A stretch of DNA of 6,757 nt from Ruminococcus sp. UBA3286 (GCA_002362135.1 DETO01000006.1:1103-7859), one strand, 5' to 3'. Counted from the first letter of the stretch, positions 1 to 4,428 are shown. Numbers and translations are program-made. The notes: generated by a model from the sequence alone, not told the origin.

Positions 1-95
1 GAAAGCGTGATGAAATGCTTGAGCCGTATGACGGGAAACTGTCACGTACGGTTCTTAAAGGGGAAAGCGGTGGTAACACCGCTGACCTACTTGAC
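1..95 (+). mobile_element. 3' end of a group II intron (partial)
   Basis: The window opens inside a group II intron and shows only its last two domains. Domain V occupies 21-54. Domain VI follows at about 58-92: an inner stem AGCGGTG/CACCGCT closed by a GTAA loop (66-83), then an outer stem (AAGGGG with CCTACTT) that leaves A89 unpaired. That bulged A fits the branch-point adenosine. Placing the 3' splice site 7 nt downstream, at the usual distance, ends the intron near position 95 with the common AC terminus; one or two bases either way are possible. The reverse transcriptase/maturase and the catalytic core would lie to the left, outside the window. The intron is antisense to the repressor gene it abuts. 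Family assignment is secure from domain V; the exact end is inferred. Confidence 0.88.
21..54 (+). ncRNA. Group II intron domain V (catalytic hairpin)
   Basis: This 34-nt hairpin has every expected domain V feature. The lower stem is 8 bp (GAGCCGTA with TACGGTTC). There is a two-base CG bulge on the 3' side (45-46), an upper stem of six pairs (29-34 with 39-44), and a GAAA tetraloop (35-38). The catalytic AGC triad lies at 22-24. All pairs are Watson-Crick except G33-T40 and the usual GU near the base. The domain looks intact, so the intron ribozyme may be active if the upstream part is complete. Confidence 0.92.
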
Positions 96-320
96 TTATT
101 TCGGATAGTGTTCCTTTTGAGTTGTAATTCCAAGAAGATAGTCAGTACTTGTATCATAATATTCCGCAAGTCGGATAAGGAGTTCAAGCGGCATTTCCGT
201 TGTATGTGATTCATACCGGGAGTAGGTCTGTTGCGAACAGCCAAGCAGTTTCGCCATCTCGGTTTGACTCATATCAGCATCTTCCCTTAAATCACGTAGT
301 CTTAATTGCAGTTTCAACAA
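96..320 (-). CDS. XRE/Cro-CI family transcriptional repressor
   Basis: A 74-residue DNA-binding protein made almost entirely of one lambda-repressor-like helix-turn-helix domain. The domain runs from about residue 7 (LRDLREDADMSQ) through the recognition helix region (LLGCSQQTYSRYE, about 26-38) to the family's typical ending LAEYYDTSTDYLLGIT. There is no C-terminal protease or dimerisation domain, so this is a short, non-LexA-like phage or mobile-element repressor. The start is TTG at 318-320 or the adjacent TTG at 315-317. Both follow GAGGTGAT at 323-330, and no ATG is better placed. Its own promoter and a palindromic operator lie just upstream, suggesting autoregulation and control of the opposing rightward promoter. 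The stop codon TAA (96-98) touches the inferred end of the group II intron, so the native C-terminus may have been trimmed or altered by the insertion. Confidence 0.88.
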   Translation of the reverse strand: MLKLQLRLRDLREDADMSQTEMAKLLGCSQQTYSRYESHTTEMPLELLIRLAEYYDTSTDYLLGITTQKEHYPK

Positions 321-347
321 ATATCACCTCGAAAGTTTGGTAACTTT

Positions 348-377
348 ATTATATCATATTCAGTAATTGAGTATTGA
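348..377 (-). promoter_or_regulatory. Repressor promoter (extended -10)
   Basis: On the minus strand, TGATATAAT (356-348) is a perfect extended -10 box. The -35 position, 17-18 nt upstream, holds only a weak match (TCAATA, about 377-372). A start near position 341 would give a short leader with the GAGGTGAT ribosome site. The weak -35 overlaps the -35 of the opposing promoter, so the two promoters probably compete or are co-regulated. Confidence 0.6.
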
Positions 378-402
378 CTTTTACTCATAAAATGAGTAAA
401 AT
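374..402 (+). promoter_or_regulatory. Rightward early promoter with operator in its spacer
   Basis: TTGACT (374-379), a 17-nt spacer and TAAAAT (397-402) form a good sigma-A type promoter pointing right. The spacer is almost entirely the palindrome at 380-400, so a bound repressor dimer would block polymerase. The expected start near 409 leaves a leader of about 230 nt before the first ribosome site at 625. That leader would run antisense to the candidate small RNA. Confidence 0.6.
380..400. promoter_or_regulatory. Perfect palindrome, likely XRE operator
   Basis: TTTACTCAT, then AAA, then ATGAGTAAA: a perfect 9-bp dyad with a 3-bp centre. A further GAGTA half-site lies at 369-373. Its size, its symmetry and its place between divergent promoters beside an XRE gene are what is expected of a CI/Cro-type operator. 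Binding by the neighbouring repressor is inferred. Confidence 0.65.
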
Positions 403-434
403 AGAATGATGAAATAATTTTCGTCTGATAAAGT

Positions 435-462
435 AAAAACGACCTGCTATATTTGCAAGTCG
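435..462 (-). terminator. Intrinsic terminator, leftward
   Basis: Read on the minus strand, CGACTTGC pairs with GCAGGTCG (8 bp, one GU) around a 7-nt AAATATA loop, followed at once by TTTTTACTTT. The U-tract exists only in the leftward direction; rightward, the hairpin is followed by AAACC. It therefore terminates leftward transcripts before they reach the repressor gene. Confidence 0.75.
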
Positions 463-468
463 AAACCT

Positions 469-493
469 TTCGCAAAAGAATGAATTTTGCGAA
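469..493 (-). repeat. Perfect 9-bp inverted repeat in the small-RNA unit
   Basis: TTCGCAAAA (469-477) and TTTTGCGAA (485-493) flank a 7-nt loop. There is no T-tract after it in either direction, so it is not a terminator itself. It probably forms the 5' hairpin of the candidate small RNA, though an operator role is possible. Confidence 0.6.
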
Positions 494-533
494 GAAATAT
501 GATAGAATGAAACAGGGCAAAATTATTACATTC

Positions 534-562
534 ATTGTATCACGTTTTTTCGGATTTGTCAA
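534..562 (-). promoter_or_regulatory. Near-consensus leftward promoter
   Basis: On the minus strand: TTGACA (562-557), a 17-nt spacer, and TACAAT (539-534) preceded by TGA, giving an extended -10 as well. This is among the best promoter matches in the window. It fires away from the integrase remnant, towards the terminator about 70 nt downstream, and only beyond that towards the repressor. Confidence 0.75.
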
Positions 563-637
563 GAAAAAATCGAAGAAATGCAAAAAAACTGTTTGAAATC
601 CATAGAATTTTATTGATTTTATACAAGGAGGATAATA

Positions 638-750
638 ATGAAAAGATTAAACATTTATCATCGCCATGATGGACGTTGGGAAGGTAGAATTTCCCGTGGT
701 AAAAAGAATGGTAAGCGTAAGTTCCAATATGTCCTTGCGAGAACCAAAAC
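638..750 (+). pseudogene. Tyrosine integrase, N-terminal remnant
   Basis: A strong ribosome site (AAGGAGG at 625-631) leads to ATG at 638. The first 35 or so residues, including IYHRHDGRWEGRIS and GKRKFQYV, match the N-terminal arm-binding domain of Tn916/phage-type tyrosine integrases of Firmicutes. In intact proteins this beta-stranded domain is followed by a core-binding and a catalytic domain, about 380-400 residues in all. Here the match stops near residue 35-38 (about 740-750). The frame then continues to a stop at 928 as unrelated sequence that is only the +1-shifted shadow of the ATPase gene. The catalytic R-H-R-Y residues are all missing, so no recombination activity is expected. The promoter and ribosome site remain, so a short chimeric peptide could still be made. 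Confidence 0.8.
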
Positions 751-1527
751 TCCGCAGATCAAATGGCGGCATTCTGCAATCAGTTTGACAAGGTCTGCAA
801 TGAACTTGAATGCGCTGTTATCTATTGTCATCACCATTCAAAAGGCGCGCAGGGCGGTAAAAGAAGTATGGACAGAGCTTCGGGTTCGGGAGTTTTTGCC
901 CGCGATCCTGACGCGCTGCTTGATCTGATAGAACTGGAAATCAACGAGAATCTCCGCACGGCAGAAGAAAATAAGATCATCTGCGATATAGCTTATAAAT
1001 GGCTTTGCCGATTCAATAAGGAAACTTTCGTATCGGACGACGACAGGCTTTCTCCCGTTCAGATAATGAAAGCCGTCAGGGATAATCTGCAATTAAATAC
1101 GTGTCAGCACGTTACCGAGGAAATCGAAGCGGCTAAAAAGAAGCTGTATTCGCGCTCTGCATGGAGAATTGAAGCCACGCTGAGAGAATTTCCAAAGTTC
1201 GCTCCTGTTAATGTCTGGTTTGATTATCCTGTTCACAAGATAGATAACAACGGTGTTCTGAAAGATATAGATGCAGACGACGGATTTAATGTTAAACGGT
1301 CGCCTTGGAAAAATAATTTCAGCAAAAAGAAATCAGCTGCCGAAAAGAAGAAAGAGCGAATGGAATCTCTCGAAACGGCGTTTAGCGGCGTTGCTGAAAA
1401 TGGATGCACTACCGTCGCAGAACTCGCTGAATATATGGCAACAACTGAAAAAACCATACGAAACAGGATAAAGGAACACGGAGGGTTTACGATAGCAGAA
1501 GGCAAAGTACTTGAAAAAGGGAAATGA
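739..1527 (+). pseudogene. RecA-like phage replication ATPase, 5'-truncated
   Basis: The reading frame ending at 1527 encodes the C-terminal part of an AAA/RecA-like ATPase of the RepA/primase-helicase type found in Clostridia phages and mobile elements. Recognisable parts, in order: ENQNSADQMAAFCNQFDKVC (from 739), the core motif VIYCHHHSKGAQGGKR with SMDRASGSGVFARDPDALLDLIELE, a lysine-rich linker, and a C-terminal winged-helix-like segment (TVAELAEYMATTEKTIRNRI). The Walker A and Walker B parts that should precede this are absent, and the frame closes at a TAA (718-720) within integrase sequence. The first ATG in frame (763) has no ribosome site and begins inside a conserved block, so it is not a native start. 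A fragment of about 254 residues could be translated only inefficiently. The intact gene would be expected to load or act as helicase at the element's origin. Confidence 0.8.
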
Positions 1528-1702
1528 AAAATTCGATAAAATTAATTTTCCTTTCTTTTTTCACAAGGAAGAAAATATCGATAAAAATTCTTTCCTTTCC
1601 CTTTCCTGTGCAGAGAAAAAGTCGATAAATTTTCCCTTTCCCTCAAAAGGAAAAAGTCGATAAAAATCGAGAATTTCCCTACGAGGGAAAAAGTCGATAA
1701 AT
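1528..1702 (+). repeat. Iteron-like direct repeats (5 copies)
   Basis: Directly after the ATPase stop there are five direct copies of an AAAAAGTCGATAAAT-like unit, with CGATAA beginning at 1534, 1579, 1623, 1658 and 1695. Copies 3 and 5 are identical over 15 nt, copy 4 over its first 14, and copies 1 and 2 have TT or TA for GT. Spacings are 45, 44, 35 and 37 nt. Pyrimidine blocks such as TTTCCTTTCCCTTTCC fill the gaps. Copy 5 extends into a palindrome (TCGATAA-A-TTATCGA, 1694-1708) and copy 4 into another (TCGAT-AAAA-ATCGA). No ORF or ribosome site fits here. Position beside a replication gene suggests an origin; this is inference. Confidence 0.6.
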
Positions 1703-1720
1703 TATCGAAAATTTCCGAGG

Positions 1721-1759
1721 GAAAGGAAAAGTATATATACTACGTATATATATCCTTTC
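1721..1759. repeat. AT-rich dyad
   Basis: GAAAGG (1721-1726) pairs with CCTTTC (1754-1759), and inside it TATATATA (1732-1739) pairs with TATATATA (1745-1752) around CTACG. The result is an imperfect cruciform with an easily melted alternating TA core. It continues the repeat region on its right side and could serve as an unwinding element of an origin. There is no T-tract of the kind a terminator needs. Confidence 0.5.
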
Positions 1760-1773
1760 GGATTTCCCTGTCG

Positions 1774-1833
1774 GTCAAGTGGGAAGTAGTTGTGCGAAGC
1801 TTACGCACAACTACTCCTTCCCCTGAACTTGAC
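1774..1833. repeat. 60-nt inverted repeat, long stem
   Basis: A 12-bp perfect stem (AGTAGTTGTGCG at 1785-1796 with CGCACAACTACT at 1804-1815) surrounds an AAGCTTA loop. Outer pairs extend it: GGGA with TCCC (1781-1784 with 1819-1822) and GTCAAGT with ACTTGAC (1774-1780 with 1827-1833), with small bulges on the right arm only. It lies between the repeat array and the RusA ribosome site. A T-run appears only 9 nt after the stem (1843-1847), so it is a poor intrinsic terminator. A replication, processing or regulatory hairpin is more likely. Confidence 0.65.
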
Positions 1834-1882
1834 TAAAGCTGATTTTTAACACACATAATTTCAATTTAAGGAGGTAAAGTGC

Positions 1883-2275
1883 TTGATAACCGAATTTTTT
1901 ATGCCGATGATTCCGCCGACAGTAACGCATCAGGAAAAGCAGGTCGCTGTCAGAAATGGTAAGCCTGTTTTCTATGAGCCGCCTAAACTCAAAGAGGCTC
2001 GTGCAAAGCTTACGGCATATCTCATGAAGCACATTCCCGAACAGCCTTACACATCGGGAGTTAGATTAACAGTGAAATGGTGCTTCCCTAAAGGCAGGCA
2101 TCATAACGGCGAATACAAAATTACAAAACCAGATACCGATAACCTTAACAAGCTTCTGAAAGACTGCATGACACATTGCGGATTCTGGAAAGACGATGCG
2201 CTGGTAGCTTCGGAGATATGCGAGAAATTCTGGGCTGAAACGTCGGGGATATATGTGAAGGTAGAAAGCCTATGA
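1883..2275 (+). CDS. rusA: RusA-type Holliday junction resolvase
   Basis: A 130-residue endonuclease, the normal length for the family. RusA dimers bind four-way DNA junctions and cut symmetrically in a metal-dependent reaction; phages use it to resolve recombination or replication intermediates before packaging. The diagnostic block KPDTDNLNKLLKDCM (residues 82-96) followed by FWKDDALV (101-108) supplies the conserved acidic residues: D84, D86 and one of D104/D105 correspond to the catalytic triad of E. coli RusA. The N-terminal strand MPMIPPTVTHQEK also fits. I chose TTG at 1883 because AAGGAGG (1868-1874) sits 8 nt upstream. ATG at 1901 is in frame but would lose six residues and is far from the ribosome site. 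It is the first gene of the middle operon, and its stop overlaps the next start. Confidence 0.9.
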   Translation: MITEFFMPMIPPTVTHQEKQVAVRNGKPVFYEPPKLKEARAKLTAYLMKHIPEQPYTSGVRLTVKWCFPKGRHHNGEYKITKPDTDNLNKLLKDCMTHCGFWKDDALVASEICEKFWAETSGIYVKVESL

Positions 2276-2472
2276 AGATAAGCGATGTCAAAAAACGTTT
2301 GGGAACTTACGTGAAATTTAATAACGAGAAACATCATGTTTACAGCGATTACATTCTCACGGGCTGCATTATACGCAAGGATAAGGATAATAATTTTTAT
2401 TATCTCGCAGAACTTAACGACCCGAAACAGCGGAAGTGTATGCTGCTTGTCAGACTTGAAGAAGTTGAATAA
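2272..2472 (+). CDS. Small phage protein of unknown function (66 aa)
   Basis: The ATG shares four bases (ATGA) with the RusA stop, implying translational coupling; GAAGG lies upstream inside rusA. The product is a short soluble protein with alternating charged and aromatic stretches (YVKFNNEKHHVYSDYILTGC; FYYLAELND), predicted to be a small beta-rich fold. There is no signal peptide, membrane segment, metal site or helix-turn-helix. I do not recognise the family. Small proteins of this kind are common accessory genes between replication and packaging modules. Confidence 0.72.
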   Translation: MKISDVKKRLGTYVKFNNEKHHVYSDYILTGCIIRKDKDNNFYYLAELNDPKQRKCMLLVRLEEVE

Positions 2473-2482
2473 GGAGAAAACA

Positions 2483-3163
2483 ATGGAAAGAGAAATTTTA
2501 TTCAGAGGGAAACGTGCTGATAATGGCGAGTGGGTTTATGGAAGTTCTCTGAAAGAAAAAGCTTGCGACGGAGTTCAGCACATTATTGTGACTGAGAACG
2601 GAGAATACCATCTGATAAATCCAAAAACGCGAGGACAGTACACCGGCTTGACCGACAGGAACGGCGTTAAGATTTTTGAGGGGGATATTGTAAATGTAAA
2701 AACGATAATAAGCGGTTCATTTATCAATTATGTAATTGCGTGGTTTGACAGTGATTTATGTTGGGTGATGCAGTCTTTAAAAGACACAAGTGTTAAATTT
2801 AGATTACGAAGCTGTTGGAAGTTTGAAGTCGTTGGAAATGTCCACGATGATTCGGAGCCGCTGAAAGGAGAACGGAAAATGTTTGACTATAACAAAGTAA
2901 AAAGCGTCACATTCAAGCAGATAGACGATATGAAGCACACGATCGGATTTGATGACAGGAAAGTGAAAGGCACAAAGTATCGTCGATACGAACCGTATCG
3001 CAACTTCTTTGATGCAGGAAAGGCTGACATACCTGATATGGAAAAGCTTGTTGAAATAGGGCTTATGACAAAAAGCAGGGAACATTTATATCATGTCAAT
3101 GATGATGGCAAAAAGTTTTTACAGCTTGTTACAGGTGTAGAAATACTGCCCGATATGGATTAG
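2483..3163 (+). CDS. YopX-family phage protein fused in frame to a second small phage protein
   Basis: ATG at 2483 follows AAGGAG (2471-2476) with a 6-nt gap; ATG or other starts further upstream are out of context. The 226-residue product has two parts. Residues 1 to about 128 are a YopX domain, named from SPbeta yopX: the opening REILFRGKRADNGEWVYG, the centre TRGQYTGLTDRNGVKIFEGDIV, and the close FEVVGNVHDDSEPL, where such proteins normally end. YopX function is unknown. Residues 133-226 (MFDYNKVKSVTF to the end) look like a separate small phage protein with its own start: RRYEPYRNFFDAG, DIPDMEKLVEIGLM and YHVNDDGKKFL. An ideal ribosome site and ATG sit at the join, so the two were probably adjacent genes whose separating stop was lost. 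Whether one or two proteins are made cannot be told from sequence. Confidence 0.82.
   Translation: MEREILFRGKRADNGEWVYGSSLKEKACDGVQHIIVTENGEYHLINPKTRGQYTGLTDRNGVKIFEGDIVNVKTIISGSFINYVIAWFDSDLCWVMQSLKDTSVKFRLRSCWKFEVVGNVHDDSEPLKGERKMFDYNKVKSVTFKQIDDMKHTIGFDDRKVKGTKYRRYEPYRNFFDAGKADIPDMEKLVEIGLMTKSREHLYHVNDDGKKFLQLVTGVEILPDMD
2864..2881 (+). promoter_or_regulatory. Internal ribosome site and in-frame start within the YopX fusion
   Basis: AAAGGAG (2864-2870), an 8-nt gap and ATG (2879-2881), in the same frame as the YopX gene. Initiation here would give a free 94-residue protein ending at 3163. The signal is as good as those of the neighbouring genes, so independent translation of the second half is likely even if the fusion is also made. 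Confidence 0.7.
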
Positions 3164-3174
3164 GAGAACTGAAA

Positions 3175-3459
3175 ATGAGACTGATTGACGCGGATGCACT
3201 TGAAAAAGCTATGTATGGGTCAAATTTTTATGGAGACGGGTGTGCGGCTGCTACACATTATGCAGACTGTGTTCGCAACGCTCCAACAATCGAAGCCGAG
3301 CCTGTTAGGCATGGATATTGGGCAATTAGACCAAGTGGCTGGTCTGCCTATGATTGTGTATGTTCTAAATGCGGTGAAAGTGGTACACCTGATTACAAAT
3401 ACTGCCACAACTGCGGCGCGAGAATGGACGGAGGTATCTCAGATGGAATTAATGAATGA
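3175..3459 (+). CDS. Zinc-ribbon phage protein
   Basis: A 94-residue protein of a very common Firmicutes phage type that begins MRLIDADAL and carries APTIEAEPVRHGYW before a C-terminal zinc ribbon. The metal ligands are visible as two knuckles, C63-S-K-C66 and C77-H-N-C80, ending in the usual CGARMDG. C61 is an extra cysteine outside the two pairs. The molecular role is not established; a structural zinc site for nucleic-acid or protein binding is expected. AGGAG lies just before the ATG. The last 17 bases overlap the next gene, and the coding sequence for MDGG also serves as that gene's ribosome site. Confidence 0.85.
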   Translation: MRLIDADALEKAMYGSNFYGDGCAAATHYADCVRNAPTIEAEPVRHGYWAIRPSGWSAYDCVCSKCGESGTPDYKYCHNCGARMDGGISDGINE

Positions 3460-3688
3460 GATAACAATTGAAGCGTTGAATAAGGTTGCAAAGGACTTCG
3501 CAGAGATTGGACGATGTACAGTTAATTTAATCGTACCCTTCATGGAGCAGGTATCTAAAACTACATCGATACTTTTAACAGATAATAAAAAAATATTGCA
3601 CCTTGCATTACACCATTCAAAAGCCAGAGTGAGAAAGAAGAATTCCAACAGAATCATAAGGGAGATTGGGAGATATGGACGGAGGTAA
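3443..3688 (+). CDS. Small basic phage protein (81 aa)
   Basis: I place the start at ATG 3443, with GGAGG (3430-3434) 8 nt upstream inside the zinc-ribbon gene. The frame is open further left, but only as a shadow of that gene. The protein has an amphipathic N-terminal half (EITIEALNKVAKDFAEIGRC) and a basic tail (HHSKARVRKKNSNRIIREIG). The sequence HLALHHSKARVRKKN resembles a recurrent motif of small proteins in Clostridia phages (LAxHHxKxRVRKKN), whose function is unknown. The cluster of Arg and Lys suggests nucleic-acid contact. No membrane segment is clear, though the stretch CTVNLIVPFM is hydrophobic. Confidence 0.75.
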   Translation: MELMNEITIEALNKVAKDFAEIGRCTVNLIVPFMEQVSKTTSILLTDNKKILHLALHHSKARVRKKNSNRIIREIGRYGRR

Positions 3689-3693
3689 AAACA

Positions 3694-3882
3694 ATGAACA
3701 TCTGGAATAATCTTCGCATTCATCGCGATGTAAGCTTTGTGATACGGAACGAAATAACGGGAGCGTACATACATGAATCGCTTATGAAGGTCAAAAAATT
3801 CCGTACACACGGCGAGGCTTTGACGTTTATCAGGCAGCGGAATCTTAACAGGGATATTTATTTTGTGGAGGTCAGAAAATGA
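3694..3882 (+). CDS. Small protein of unknown function (62 aa)
   Basis: GGAGG (3681-3685) sits 8 nt before ATG 3694, and the gene's TGA overlaps the next ATG by four bases (ATGA), so it fits firmly in the operon. The 62-residue product is basic, with a possible beta-hairpin (DVSFVIRNEITGAYIH), a short helix (THGEALTFIRQRN) and a final strand (DIYFVEVRK). No cysteines, signal peptide or membrane segment. I do not recognise it and assign no function. Confidence 0.7.
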   Translation: MNIWNNLRIHRDVSFVIRNEITGAYIHESLMKVKKFRTHGEALTFIRQRNLNRDIYFVEVRK

Positions 3883-4313
3883 ATAGTGCGAATAACGTAA
3901 AAAAATGGCTGAACCGTGCTTTCTATGCTGATAAAAAAGTTAAAGCTATTGAGATGCTTGTACAGCAGTGCAGAGAGCGCGCCGAGAGCATTTCAGCCTG
4001 CTATGAATGTAATGACAAAGGCAAATCTACAGGCATTAAAAACGGCACGGAAAACGCTCTCATAAAGCTTGCTGATACTGAACAAAAACTACAACGGCAG
4101 CTATCCGAACTCGTTGGCATAAGCGATGAAATATCCGATGCCGTATCAAAACTGGACGACAACGACCTTGAAACAGTTCTGATACATCGCTTCATACTTT
4201 TCCATACTATCGAGGAAACGGCGGAGCTTATGCATTACAGTCCGCGTACCGTAAGAGATAAGCAAAGAACAGCAATTGAAAAACTCTGCCTGCTTTTGCC
4301 TTGTTTTGCCTAA
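3879..4313 (+). CDS. Sigma-70 region-4-like phage transcription regulator
   Basis: A 144-residue protein with a long helical N-terminus (about 1-90, heptad-like, with QKLQRQLSELVGISDEISDAV) and a C-terminal helix-turn-helix of the sigma-70 region 4 type: LDDNDLETVLIHRFILFHTIEETAELMHYSPRTV, residues 92-125, then DKQRTAIEKL. This layout is that of RinA/ArpU/DUF1492-like proteins, which sit just before the terminase in many Firmicutes phages and activate late gene transcription. It lacks the region 2 of a full sigma factor. Its start overlaps the previous stop. Its own 3' end carries the -35 box of the strong promoter that drives the terminase, the expected target of its product. Family assignment is good at the level of fold and context; the target is inferred. 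Confidence 0.8.
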   Translation: MNSANNVKKWLNRAFYADKKVKAIEMLVQQCRERAESISACYECNDKGKSTGIKNGTENALIKLADTEQKLQRQLSELVGISDEISDAVSKLDDNDLETVLIHRFILFHTIEETAELMHYSPRTVRDKQRTAIEKLCLLLPCFA

Positions 4314-4329
4314 TGAATCATGCTATAAT
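4301..4329 (+). promoter_or_regulatory. Late (packaging) promoter, extended -10
   Basis: TTGTTT (4301-4306), 17 nt, then TGC-TATAAT (4321-4329): a perfect extended -10 at ideal spacing from a moderate -35. The -35 lies within the last codons of the sigma-like regulator gene. Transcription would start near 4336 and run into the terminase with a leader of about 93 nt. The poor -35 would suit activation by the regulator encoded immediately upstream. Confidence 0.7.
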
Positions 4330-4380
4330 AATATCATGGAAAACTGATATACAGAAATAATTTGAATACTCCTTTGCAGT

Positions 4381-4404
4381 GCGCCGTTCTTCTATGAGCG
4401 GCGT
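4381..4404 (+). promoter_or_regulatory. GC hairpin in the terminase leader
   Basis: CGCCGTT (4382-4388) pairs with AGCGGCG (4397-4403), 7 bp with one GU, around an 8-nt loop; then TTTCTGTT. The short, broken T-tract makes termination weak at best. It may be a leader attenuator, or insulate late genes from early readthrough. The terminase ribosome site starts about 14 nt after the stem. Confidence 0.4.
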
Positions 4405-4428
4405 TTCTGTTATGGCGAGGTGGTGAAG

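Larger units (their letters stand above)
434..527 (-). ncRNA. Candidate small RNA of about 94 nt
   Basis: An isolated leftward transcription unit: a near-consensus promoter (534-562) predicts a start near 527, and an intrinsic terminator (435-462) predicts an end near 434. Between them lies a second perfect hairpin (469-493). The motif UUCAUUCU occurs twice in the predicted RNA: once in the single-stranded 5' part (511-504) and once mostly in the loop of the first hairpin (484-477). Repeated exposed motifs of this kind are common in base-pairing or protein-sequestering RNAs. No ORF with a ribosome site fits inside the unit. I do not recognise the RNA family. It could instead be a terminated leader of the repressor gene, with some readthrough into it. 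Confidence 0.55.

Noticed and set aside
15..209. Rightward ORF of 64 codons at the left edge
   Set aside because: It runs through group II intron domains V and VI and the antisense of the repressor; there is no ribosome site.
314..583. Leftward ORF of 89 codons between repressor and integrase remnant
   Set aside because: It spans the promoter, terminator and operator elements, has hydrophobic low-complexity composition and no ribosome site; chance ORF in AT-rich DNA.
735..770. Programmed frameshift between the two frames
   Set aside because: The two frames encode parts of unrelated proteins, and no slippery heptamer or pause structure is evident at the join.
638..928. A genuine 96-residue protein from the integrase start
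   Set aside because: After about residue 38 the sequence is only the shifted frame of the ATPase gene, so it is not a natural protein end.
838..1505. Leftward ORFs at 838-1092 and 1233-1505
   Set aside because: Antisense shadows of the ATPase remnant without ribosome sites or recognisable domains; the same holds for the minus-strand ORFs within rusA, yopX, terL and the portal gene.
1528..1702. CRISPR array
   Set aside because: The repeats are about 15 nt, degenerate and unequally spaced, and the intervening DNA is low-complexity pyrimidine tract, not unique spacers.
2336..2482. Upstream extension of the YopX frame to 2336
   Set aside because: It overlaps the 66-residue gene in another frame; ATG 2483 has the ribosome site and begins the conserved domain.
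3185..3442. Upstream extension of the 81-residue gene to 3185
   Set aside because: It is a shadow of the zinc-ribbon gene; the ribosome site points to ATG 3443.
4394..4426. Ten-codon upstream ORF in the terminase leader
   Set aside because: There is no ribosome site and half of it lies in the hairpin; too little support.
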